Shown here in pieces: positions 8,744-15,753 of a stretch of 35,379 nt of DNA (position 1 is its first letter; every line of letters begins with the position of its first letter). A program made the translations under genes and the position numbers. A model generated the notes under the pieces. That model did no database searches, had not been told where the DNA came from, and saw nothing but the letters and a program-made list of their open reading frames with translations. The stretch is from Caulobacter sp. (GTDB taxonomy: Bacteria > Pseudomonadota > Alphaproteobacteria > Caulobacterales > Caulobacteraceae): NCBI GenBank assembly GCA_017744495.1, contig JAGIBE010000220.1, positions 1 to 35,379 of the forward strand, in the 5' to 3' direction.

Positions 8744-9931
8744 ATGACTTCGATTAAATCAATCTGTTCTTGCGCGGCGTTCGCAATTGGCGTCGGATCG
8801 AGCGCGGCCGCGTGGGCGGAAGCCGAGGTCGGGCAAGGCGCCTGGACCCACGAGGTCACCTATACGGCGGACGTCGCCGGCGTGGTGAGCGGCGGGACCA
8901 CCCACGCCGGGCGGGCCCTGGACAATCTCGACGTCATCGTCGACGGCGACCTCGACAAGCTGGTCGGCTGGCGTGGGGCCACGGTGCACGGTTACCTGCT
9001 CAACAACAGCGGCGGCGCGCCCAACGATCTGGCAGGCACCCTGCAGGGCGTCGACAATATCGAGGTCGCGCGGCCCCGAGCTCGGCTCTACGAGCTGTGG
9101 GTCCAGCAGAGCTTCGCCGGCGGCCGCGGTTCGGTCCTGGCCGGGCTCTACGACCTCAACAGCGAGTTTTATTCCACCGAGGCCTCGGGTCTGCTGCTGG
9201 CGCCGCCGTTCGGCATCGGCTCGGAGTTCGCCTCGACCGGTCCAAACGGACCCTCGATCTTCCCGTCCACGGCCCTGGCCGTCCGCGCGAAGGTCACGGG
9301 AGGGAAGGGGGCCTATGCCCAGGCCGCCGTGCTCAACGCCCATGCCGGGACAGTCGGCGATCCCGACGGACCCTCGACCGAATTCGACAACGGCGCCTTG
9401 CTGATCGGCGAGGCGGGGATCGGCGACAGCTGGCGCGTGGCGGTTGGGGCCTGGGCCTATACCGAGCGCCAGTCAGACCTGCGAGACCTGGACGTCCACG
9501 GCGAGCCGGCGCTGAGCCGGGCGCGGGGCGGCTATCTCCTGGCCGAATATCCGTTCGTCGACGGCGGTGAGACGGGGCGCTCGGTGCGCGGCTTCGCCCG
9601 TCTGGGCTTCTCGGACGGCGACACCACGCCGTTCGGCTCGGGCTGGCAGACCGGGGTTCTGGTCGAGCGGGTCTTCGCCTCGCGCCCGGACAGCGCGTTC
9701 TCGATCGGTCTGGAGCAGGGCCGGCTATCGTCCAAGCAGCGCGCCAACACCCTGGACGCAGGCGTCGCCCCAGCTCACGCCGAATCCAGTATGGAGATCA
9801 CCTATTCGGACAAGGTCGCGCCGCGCGTTTCGCTGCAGCCCGACCTGCAGTTCATCCGCCGCGCCGGCGGGGATCGGGATGCGCGGACCGTGGTGGTGGC
9901 GGCTCTGCGGTTGACCATCAACCTGTTCTAG
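8744..9931 (+). CDS. OprB-type carbohydrate-selective outer membrane porin
   Basis: This 395-aa protein starts with a Sec signal peptide (about 1-25, cleavage near AWA/EAE). The mature part is rich in alternating beta strands and ends in LRLTINLF, with the terminal Phe used by the BAM complex to recognise barrels. The VDGDLDKLVGWRGATVHGYLLNNSGGAPND and VQQSF...GLYDLNSEFY blocks are typical of OprB family porins, which let sugars diffuse through the outer membrane. The ATG at 8744 follows GGGGCAAGG. It diverges from the chemoreceptor gene with 179 bp between, a region holding a partial CtrA-like TTAA element on the minus side. A hairpin 5 bases after the stop may end transcription. The sugar specificity is unknown. 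Confidence 0.88.
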   Translation: MTSIKSICSCAAFAIGVGSSAAAWAEAEVGQGAWTHEVTYTADVAGVVSGGTTHAGRALDNLDVIVDGDLDKLVGWRGATVHGYLLNNSGGAPNDLAGTLQGVDNIEVARPRARLYELWVQQSFAGGRGSVLAGLYDLNSEFYSTEASGLLLAPPFGIGSEFASTGPNGPSIFPSTALAVRAKVTGGKGAYAQAAVLNAHAGTVGDPDGPSTEFDNGALLIGEAGIGDSWRVAVGAWAYTERQSDLRDLDVHGEPALSRARGGYLLAEYPFVDGGETGRSVRGFARLGFSDGDTTPFGSGWQTGVLVERVFASRPDSAFSIGLEQGRLSSKQRANTLDAGVAPAHAESSMEITYSDKVAPRVSLQPDLQFIRRAGGDRDARTVVVAALRLTINLF

Positions 9932-9936
9932 AAAGA

Positions 9937-9971
9937 CCCGCGCTCGTCAGCTTAAGCGTGGTGAGCGCGGG
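9937..9971 (+). terminator. Hairpin after the OprB porin gene (weak terminator candidate)
   Basis: CCCGCGCTC (9937-9945) pairs perfectly with GAGCGCGGG (9963-9971). The 17-base loop contains the palindrome GCTTAAGC. It begins five bases after the porin stop codon. No T-tract follows, so intrinsic termination would be weak; it may instead be a 3' end stabiliser. Confidence 0.4.
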
Positions 9972-10157
9972 GCGTTCACCTTGCCCCAAGACTCGGGACG
10001 ATGTTCGACGGCGCTGGTATTCGCGCAAATCTCGAACAGGACAACGTTGTCATTGGAAGAATTTGCCGAAATTTCGGTTTAGACTGCGAACGGAAAACCG
10101 TCGGTGGACGGCTTCTTTGACAAGGTGCTACTGAACGCCCGGATATTGCAGTGCGGG

Positions 10158-10175
10158 ATGGGCGTTAACGCTCAT
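10158..10175. promoter_or_regulatory. 18-bp near-perfect palindrome, candidate operator
   Basis: ATGGGCGTTAACGCTCAT is an inverted repeat with one G-T mismatch pair and a perfect GCGTTAACGC core. It lies about 70 bases upstream of the ppdK start. Size and symmetry suit a dimeric regulator such as a LacI-type protein, but the regulator is not known. Confidence 0.5.
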
Positions 10176-10190
10176 TGTCCCAGGCCAGGA

Positions 10191-10218
10191 CGGCTCCAAA
10201 GAGAGCCGCCGGCTTTTT
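10191..10218 (+). terminator. Terminator-like hairpin just upstream of ppdK
   Basis: CGGCTC (10191-10196) pairs with GAGCCG (10203-10208) over a six-base loop; five bases later comes TTTTT (10214-10218). A competing small hairpin, AGCC (10204-10207) with GGCT (10211-10214), would exclude it. It lies in the presumed 5' leader, 25 bases before the ATG, so it could attenuate ppdK transcription or stop read-through from the porin gene. Confidence 0.45.
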
Positions 10219-10242
10219 CACTATCGCAGGGTGAACAAACAG

Positions 10243-12930
10243 ATGCCGGTTGATACGCTGACCAAGACGCAATGGGTCTATTCGTTTGGGGGAGGCGGCG
10301 CCGACGGCGACGCCAAGATGAAGAACCTGCTTGGAGGCAAGGGAGCCAATCTCGCCGAGATGTCGTCCCTGGGCCTGCCGGTGCCGCCCGGCTTCACGGT
10401 GACCACCGAGGCCTGCGTTCACTACTACGCCAACGGCAAGCAGTACCCGGCCGAGCTGGCCGAGCAGGTCAAGGCGGGGCTGGCCAAGGTCGAGAGCCTG
10501 ACCGGCAAGACCTTCGGCGACGTGACCAACCCGCTGCTGGTCTCCGTGCGCTCGGGCGCACGGGCCTCGATGCCGGGCATGATGGATACGGTGTTGAACC
10601 TGGGCCTGAACGACGAGACCGTCGAGGGCCTGGCCAAGCTCTCGGGCGACCGCCGCTTCGCCTATGACAGCTATCGCCGCTTCATCCAGATGTACTCGAA
10701 CGTCGTGCTCGACCTGGAGCACCACATGTTCGAGGAGATCCTGGACGACCACAAGGACCGCCTGGACGTGCATGTCGATACCGGCCTGACCGCCGAGGAC
10801 TGGGCCGAGGTGATCAAGGACTACAAGGCCGCCGTGCGCGACGCCCTGGGCAAGCCCTTCCCGCAGGACGCCCAGGAGCAGCTGTGGGGCGCGATCGGCG
10901 CGGTATTCGCCAGCTGGATGAACGACCGGGCCAAGTTCTATCGCCGCATGCACGACATCCCCGAGGCCTGGGGCACCGCTGTCAACATCCAGTCGATGGT
11001 GTTCGGCAACATGGGCGAGACCTCGGCGACGGGCGTGGCCTTCACCCGCAATCCCTCGAACGGCGACGGGCGTCTGTACGGCGAGTTCCTGATCAACGCC
11101 CAGGGCGAGGACGTGGTGGCCGGCATCCGCACGCCCCAGTCCCTGACCAAGGCCGCCCGCGAGGAAATGGGCGACACGGCTCCCTCGATGGAAGAGGCGA
11201 TGCCGGAAGTGTTCGGCCAGTTCAAGACCGTGGTGGAGACGCTGGAGCGCCACTACCGCGACATGCAGGACATCGAGTTCACGGTGGAGCAGGGCAAGCT
11301 CTACATGCTGCAGACCCGCAGCGGTAAGCGCACGGCCAAGGCCGCCCTGAAGATCGCCGTCGACATGGCCGCCGAGGGCGTGATCACTCGCGAGGAGGCC
11401 ATCGGCCGCGTCGAGCCGGCTTCGCTGGACCAGTTGCTGCACCCGACCATCGACCCGTCGGCCCATCGCGAACTGATCGCCAAGGGCCTGCCGGCCTCGC
11501 CCGGCGCGGCCACCGGCAAGATCGTGTTCGACAGCGACGCGGCCGAAAAGGCCGCCGCCGGCGGCGAGGCCGTGATCCTGGTGCGCGAGGAGACTTCGCC
11601 GGAGGACATCCACGGCATGCACGCCGCGCGCGGCATCATCACCGCTCGGGGCGGCATGACCAGCCACGCCGCTGTCGTGGCCCGCGGCATGGGCCGGGCC
11701 TGTGTCAGCGGCGCCGGCGACGTGGCGATCTTCCCCAAGGAAGGCCTGTTCCGGGTGCGCGGCCGCGACTTCAAGGCGGGCGAGACTATCACCATCGACG
11801 GCTCGACCGGCGAGATCCTCAATGGCGCGCCGAAGATGATCGAGCCCGAGCTGACCGGTGACTTCGCCACCCTGATGGGCTGGGCCGACGAAGCGCGCCG
11901 CCTGAAGGTCCGCGCCAACGCCGAGACTCCGCTGGACGCCAAGACCGCCCGCCAGTTCGGCGCGGAAGGCATCGGCCTGTGCCGTACCGAGCACATGTTC
12001 TTCGACGACACCCGGATCGCCGCCGTGCGCGAGATGATCCTGGCCGACGACGAGGCCGGCCGTCGCGCCGCCCTGGCCAAGATCGCGCCCTTCCAGAAGG
12101 CCGACTTCGTCGAGCTGTTCACGATCATGGAAGGCCTACCGGTCACCATCCGCCTGTTGGACCCGCCCCTGCACGAGTTCCTGCCGCACACGGAAGAAGA
12201 CGTGAAGGCGGTGGCGCAGGCCACGGGGCTGGACGCCGCCAAGCTGCTGCGCCGGGCCAAGGAACTGCACGAGACCAACCCGATGCTGGGCCACCGCGGC
12301 TGCCGTCTGGGCGTCTCGTATCCGGAAATCTACGAGATGCAGGTCCGGGCCATCATCGAGGCCGCCTGCGACATCGCCAAGTCGGGCAAGGCCGCGCCGG
12401 TGCCGGAGATCATGCACCCGCTGGTCACCAAGGGCGAGGAGATGAAGTACCTGCGTGACCTGACCGACCGCACGGCCAAGGCGGTGCTGGAAGAGCAAGG
12501 CGTCGATCTTCAGTACACGGTCGGCACGATGGTCGAGCTGCCGCGCGCCGCCCTGCGGGCCGGTGACCTGGCGGCCAACGCGGAGTTCTTCAGTTTCGGC
12601 ACCAACGACCTGACCCAGACGACGTTCGGCATCAGCCGCGACGACGCCGGAAAGTTCCTGGGCGCCTATATCGAGAAGGGTATCTTCGAGAAGGACCCGT
12701 TCGTCAGCCTCGACCAGGACGGCGTCGGCGACCTGATCCGCATCGCCGCCGAACGCGGCCGCGCGGCCCGCCCAGGCGTCAAGCTGGGCATCTGCGGCGA
12801 GCACGGTGGAGACCCCGCCTCGATCGACTTCTGCGAGAAGGTCGGCCTGGACTACGTGTCCTGCTCGCCCTACCGCGTGCCGATCGCCCGCCTGGCCGCC
12901 GCCCAAGCGGCCCTGGCCAATAAGGGCTGA
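10243..12930 (+). CDS. ppdK: Pyruvate, phosphate dikinase
   Basis: This 895-aa protein interconverts pyruvate + ATP + Pi and PEP + AMP + PPi, linking glycolysis/Entner-Doudoroff flux to PEP and gluconeogenesis in the cytoplasm. In order it has the N-terminal ATP-grasp domain (YSFGGGGADGD, LLGGKGANLAEM), the phosphohistidine domain with GGMTSHAAVVARG (catalytic His475) and the C-terminal PEP/pyruvate TIM barrel with FGTNDLTQ and CGEHGGDPAS. Length is normal for the family. A GTG at 10231 would add four residues, but its purine-rich AGG is directly adjacent; the ATG at 10243 has AGGG 11 bases upstream and is preferred. It is usually found close to glyS in alphaproteobacteria; here about 9.5 kb separates them. 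Confidence 0.97.
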   Translation: MPVDTLTKTQWVYSFGGGGADGDAKMKNLLGGKGANLAEMSSLGLPVPPGFTVTTEACVHYYANGKQYPAELAEQVKAGLAKVESLTGKTFGDVTNPLLVSVRSGARASMPGMMDTVLNLGLNDETVEGLAKLSGDRRFAYDSYRRFIQMYSNVVLDLEHHMFEEILDDHKDRLDVHVDTGLTAEDWAEVIKDYKAAVRDALGKPFPQDAQEQLWGAIGAVFASWMNDRAKFYRRMHDIPEAWGTAVNIQSMVFGNMGETSATGVAFTRNPSNGDGRLYGEFLINAQGEDVVAGIRTPQSLTKAAREEMGDTAPSMEEAMPEVFGQFKTVVETLERHYRDMQDIEFTVEQGKLYMLQTRSGKRTAKAALKIAVDMAAEGVITREEAIGRVEPASLDQLLHPTIDPSAHRELIAKGLPASPGAATGKIVFDSDAAEKAAAGGEAVILVREETSPEDIHGMHAARGIITARGGMTSHAAVVARGMGRACVSGAGDVAIFPKEGLFRVRGRDFKAGETITIDGSTGEILNGAPKMIEPELTGDFATLMGWADEARRLKVRANAETPLDAKTARQFGAEGIGLCRTEHMFFDDTRIAAVREMILADDEAGRRAALAKIAPFQKADFVELFTIMEGLPVTIRLLDPPLHEFLPHTEEDVKAVAQATGLDAAKLLRRAKELHETNPMLGHRGCRLGVSYPEIYEMQVRAIIEAACDIAKSGKAAPVPEIMHPLVTKGEEMKYLRDLTDRTAKAVLEEQGVDLQYTVGTMVELPRAALRAGDLAANAEFFSFGTNDLTQTTFGISRDDAGKFLGAYIEKGIFEKDPFVSLDQDGVGDLIRIAAERGRAARPGVKLGICGEHGGDPASIDFCEKVGLDYVSCSPYRVPIARLAAAQAALANKG

Positions 12931-12939
12931 TCGTTCGAA

Positions 12940-12965
12940 GGGGGCTCGTTCGCGAGTCCCCTTTT
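12940..12965 (+). terminator. Intrinsic terminator of ppdK
   Basis: GGGGGCTCG (12940-12948), a TTCG tetraloop, CGAGTCCCC (12953-12961) with one G-T pair, then TTTT. It begins 9 bases after the ppdK stop. Confidence 0.88.
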
Positions 12966-13079
12966 GCTTTCGCTCGTCCAGTGGACGCCGAGACCCAAGC
13001 GGCCTTGGCCGATCGACCACTCCGCGTTACCAAGCTTGGTGTGCGTCCTGACTTTCGCCGGGATGAGCGGAGGAAAGAG

Positions 13080-13556
13080 ATGCGGACAACGATCCTGACG
13101 GCGCTGATCGCCGGGTTGCCCGTGACCGTGTTCGCCCAGGCATCCCCCGCGCTGGACCTGTCGCTGTCGGTCGGCCTGGCCCAGGCCGCCCTCGACGCCT
13201 GCGCGGCCAAGGGCGCGCCGGTCAGTGTCGCGGTGGTCGACGACAAGGGCAATCCGCTGGTCGTGCTGCGCTCGCCCTCCAGCCCGAAGCCGCCGGTCGC
13301 CGCGCCGCGCAAGGCCGCGGCCGCCGTGCAGTTCGACGCGCCCGGCAGCGTGATGGAGCCGCGCGAGAAAACGGACCCGGCCTTCGCCGCCCTGATCAAG
13401 GCCGAGCCCGAGCGGCTGAATCCGCATGCCGGGTCCCTGCCGTTGCACATGGGCGGCCGGCTGGTCGGCGGCCTGGCCGTCGCCGACACCACCCACGAGA
13501 CCGCCGACGCCTGCGCCCGCGAGGCCCTGACCAGGTTCGCCGGCAAGGTGAACTGA
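13080..13556 (+). CDS. Exported GlcG/HbpS family (DUF336) protein
   Basis: This 158-aa protein has a signal peptide (MRTTILTALIAGLPVTVFAQA) and a GlcG/HbpS-like alpha-beta domain: LAQAALDACAAKGAPVSVAVVDDKGNPLV, then the usual GG-rich loop (MGGRLVGGLAVAD) and the final ETADACAREAL helix. Relatives include the heme-binding HbpS and the GlcG protein of glycolate gene clusters; which role applies here is not visible. The reading frame extends further upstream, but ATG 13080 is chosen because GGAGGAAAG lies about 3-6 bases before it and the signal peptide starts there. The region between residues 48 and 85 (PSSPKPPVAAPRKAAAAVQ) is Pro/Ala rich. The next gene begins within a few bases, so the two are probably coexpressed. 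Confidence 0.85.
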   Translation: MRTTILTALIAGLPVTVFAQASPALDLSLSVGLAQAALDACAAKGAPVSVAVVDDKGNPLVVLRSPSSPKPPVAAPRKAAAAVQFDAPGSVMEPREKTDPAFAALIKAEPERLNPHAGSLPLHMGGRLVGGLAVADTTHETADACAREALTRFAGKVN

Positions 13557-13559
13557 GCC

Positions 13560-14468
13560 TTGGGTTTGCTGAAGGATATGTGGCGCGTCGGCCTGGTCCG
13601 CGCGCCGATAGCGGACCTGCTGGCGCCCGGAGCCCTGGCGCGGCATGAGGTGACCTGGATCCCCGATCCCGGCCAGTTGCGCTTCCTGGCCGACCCGATG
13701 GGCGTCTGGCGGGGCGACCGGCTCTACGTCTTCGCCGAAATCTACGACTATCGCGACCGGGTCGGGGCTATCGAGGTGCTGACCTTCGACCAGGACCTGA
13801 ATCTGCTGAGCCGCGAACCGGCCCTGAGTGAGCCTTGGCATCTGTCGTACCCGTTCATCATCGAGGCGGACGGCGAGACCTACATGCTGCCCGAGGCGCA
13901 CAAGTCCGGGCGGCTGACCCTGTACCGCGCCGAGGAGTTCCCGACAAAGTGGGCGCCCGTCACGACGATCGAGCTGGACCAGGTGGCCATCGACGCCACC
14001 CCCGTATTCCATGACGGGCGGTGGTGGCTGTTCTACACCCCGGCGACGACCAAGGCCGAGAAGGTCAGCGCCCTGCACGTGGCCTGGGCCGACAGGCTCA
14101 CCGGTCCCTGGACGCCGCATCCCGCCAATCCGGTGCGTTTCGATCGCTCCAGCTCAAGGCCGGGCGGGACGCCGATCATCGTCGACGGAGCGATCGTGTT
14201 GCCGATGCAGGACTGCCGGCGGACCTATGGCGGCGCGATCCGGATGCTGCGGGTGACGACCCTGACGCCGGACCGGTTCGAGGCCGAAGCCGACGAGCCG
14301 ATCACCGCGCTTTCCAGCTTCCGGCCCCTGACCGCAGGACTTCACACCCTGTCGGCCGCCGGACCTGTCACGCTGATCGACGCCAAGCGCTTCGAAATCT
14401 CGCCGCTGTCGCTGGCGCTCGACGTCCGGCGGGAATGGACCAAGCGCGTCCGGGGACAAACCGCTTGA
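13560..14468 (+). CDS. Beta-propeller protein, GIPC-transferase/GH43-like
   Basis: This 302-aa protein has no clear signal peptide. It contains repeated blade-like motifs (WRGDRLYVFAEIYD, IIEADGETYMLPEA, FHDGRWWLFYT, VDGAIVLPMQDC) spaced as in five-bladed propellers. They resemble the domain found in glucosamine inositolphosphorylceramide transferase-like and formyltransferase-associated bacterial proteins. Conserved acidic and aromatic residues suggest carbohydrate binding or processing, perhaps of surface glycan. The TTG at 13560 starts 3 bases after the previous stop and has AAGGTGA upstream; TTG 13566 or ATG 13578 (MWRVGLV) are alternatives. The 3' end overlaps the convergent glycosyltransferase by 101 bp. 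No enzymatic activity is proven by the sequence. Confidence 0.65.
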   Translation: MGLLKDMWRVGLVRAPIADLLAPGALARHEVTWIPDPGQLRFLADPMGVWRGDRLYVFAEIYDYRDRVGAIEVLTFDQDLNLLSREPALSEPWHLSYPFIIEADGETYMLPEAHKSGRLTLYRAEEFPTKWAPVTTIELDQVAIDATPVFHDGRWWLFYTPATTKAEKVSALHVAWADRLTGPWTPHPANPVRFDRSSSRPGGTPIIVDGAIVLPMQDCRRTYGGAIRMLRVTTLTPDRFEAEADEPITALSSFRPLTAGLHTLSAAGPVTLIDAKRFEISPLSLALDVRREWTKRVRGQTA

Positions 14469-15585
14469 TCGTCGCCGAGCCTGCGCGCTTGGCGACCACG
14501 GCGTCGAACACGTCCAGATAGGCCTCGGCGATCGGGCCCAGCCGATAGGCGTCCACGGCTCGGGCCAGAACCCGGGGATCGGGGGCGGGCGCTTGCAGCA
14601 TGGCGCGCAGACTATCGGCCAAAGCGAAGGCGTCGCCGATCGGCGCCACCCGACCGTTCACGCCGTCGCTCAACAGCTCCCGGGCCGCGGGCGTGCAGTC
14701 GGTGCTGACCACGGGGCGGCCCGCGCCCAGGGCCTCGACGATCACCGCCGCATAGCCTTCGTACCAGGACGTCAGCAGGAAGGCGCGAGCCCGCTCCAAC
14801 CAGGGCCGGATATCGGAGACATAGCCGGGCATCTGCACGCGTTCGGCCACGTCCAGTTCGATCGCGAGGGCTTCCAATTCGGCGCGGCGCTCGCCTTCGC
14901 CGAGGATGACGAGTTCGGCGTCGCAATCGTCCAGCAGAGCGAAGGCGCGCAGGGCGACGTCGAAGCCCTTCTCCCTGACCAGCCGTCCAGCCGCCAGGAT
15001 CAGCTTGCCGCCCGCCGGCGGGACGAAGGCGTGATCGTCGTCGTCCAGGGCGGGCAGGCGTATGCACTGGGTGATCCGGCGACCCAAGGCGCGGTTGGCG
15101 TCGTCGGTCATGCTGTCCGATAGCGAGACGGCCCGATCGATGCGGCGCAGCTGATAGCGGGTCTTCAGATTGTAGGGGATCTGGGCCAGGGCGTTGCGGC
15201 CGTGGCGGTAGAGCGGCGTCCCGATCTGGGTGACGACGCCCGGGCGCTGATCGTCGGATAGAGCGTCGATCGCCGGCAGGATCGGCCAGTGGTAGTTGCC
15301 CGGCACGAACAGGATGTCGGGCCGGCGCTGGGCGACGAAGGCCGCAGCAGCCTTGCCTAGCGCCTTGCGCGAGCCCTTGCCGCGCGGGATCGGCGGATCG
15401 GCCTCGACCACCTCGACCTCGGCGTGGATCAGCTCGGCCAAGGGGCCCTGGCGCGACCCGCAGAACAGCGTCACCCGTCGCCCCAGGGCCGCCCAGCGGT
15501 TGGCCAGCCGCACGGCGATCCGTTCCGAACCGCCCAACGGCAGGTCATGCAGCACGATCGCGATCGTGCGCGCGTTGTCGCCCAT
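14368..15585 (-). CDS. GT-B fold glycosyltransferase, family 4 type
   Basis: This 405-aa protein transfers a sugar from an activated donor to an acceptor, likely for a surface polysaccharide or glycolipid. The N-terminal Rossmann half opens with VLHDLPLGGSERIAVRLAN, where the GGSE motif is typical of GT4. The C-terminal half shows LAAGRLVREKGFD (R201, K206) and the EX7E motif E276-E284 within WYEGYAAVIVEALGAGRPVV. The last 33 residues or so (Arg/Ala rich) are encoded antisense to the propeller gene and do not look like a normal GT end, so an ancestral stop may have been lost. The ATG at 15583-15585 is used; GGGGGA lies about 10 bases upstream. Donor and acceptor are unknown. Confidence 0.88.
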   Translation of the reverse strand: MGDNARTIAIVLHDLPLGGSERIAVRLANRWAALGRRVTLFCGSRQGPLAELIHAEVEVVEADPPIPRGKGSRKALGKAAAAFVAQRRPDILFVPGNYHWPILPAIDALSDDQRPGVVTQIGTPLYRHGRNALAQIPYNLKTRYQLRRIDRAVSLSDSMTDDANRALGRRITQCIRLPALDDDDHAFVPPAGGKLILAAGRLVREKGFDVALRAFALLDDCDAELVILGEGERRAELEALAIELDVAERVQMPGYVSDIRPWLERARAFLLTSWYEGYAAVIVEALGAGRPVVSTDCTPAARELLSDGVNGRVAPIGDAFALADSLRAMLQAPAPDPRVLARAVDAYRLGPIAEAYLDVFDAVVAKRAGSATIKRFVPGRAWSIPAGRRAPATAARFRSAWRRSA

Positions 15586-15753
15586 TCTTGCAGGTCCCCC
15601 GACCTTGATGTCGTGGCCGGCTGGGTGCGAGCGACCCGCGGACTTCCAACCTCCACAGAGGGGTAGACGTCGCGGTTCGAAGGGGACCGGAAAGAATTGT
15701 TGCGGGATCGCAGAGGTTCGGAACCCGACGGTTCGCGACGCAGGCGGGAAGGC

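Larger units (their letters stand above)
9972..10242 (+). promoter_or_regulatory. ppdK leader region with several inverted repeats
   Basis: This stretch between the porin gene and ppdK has no gene but several dyads: a perfect 12-bp palindrome CCGAAATTTCGG (10066-10077); ACGGAAAACCGT (10090-10101), overlapping CCGTC/GACGG with loop GGTG (10098-10111); the near-perfect 18-bp palindrome at 10158-10175; and a hairpin plus T-run at 10191-10218. The ppdK promoter must lie here, but no convincing -35/-10 pair could be fixed. The density suggests a regulator site and a structured leader, which is inference. Confidence 0.5.

Noticed and set aside
8632..8859. 75-codon minus-strand frame opposite the OprB signal region
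   Set aside because: It overlaps the porin signal peptide on the other strand and lacks a ribosome site or domain.
10050..10070. Sigma-54 promoter (GG...TGC) upstream of ppdK
   Set aside because: The GG and GC elements are 8 bases apart and not 10, and flanking bases do not fit.
10165..11994. 609-codon minus-strand frame opposite ppdK
   Set aside because: Antisense shadow: His/Gly/Leu/Ala-rich composition, no recognisable domain, while ppdK motifs cover the same bases.
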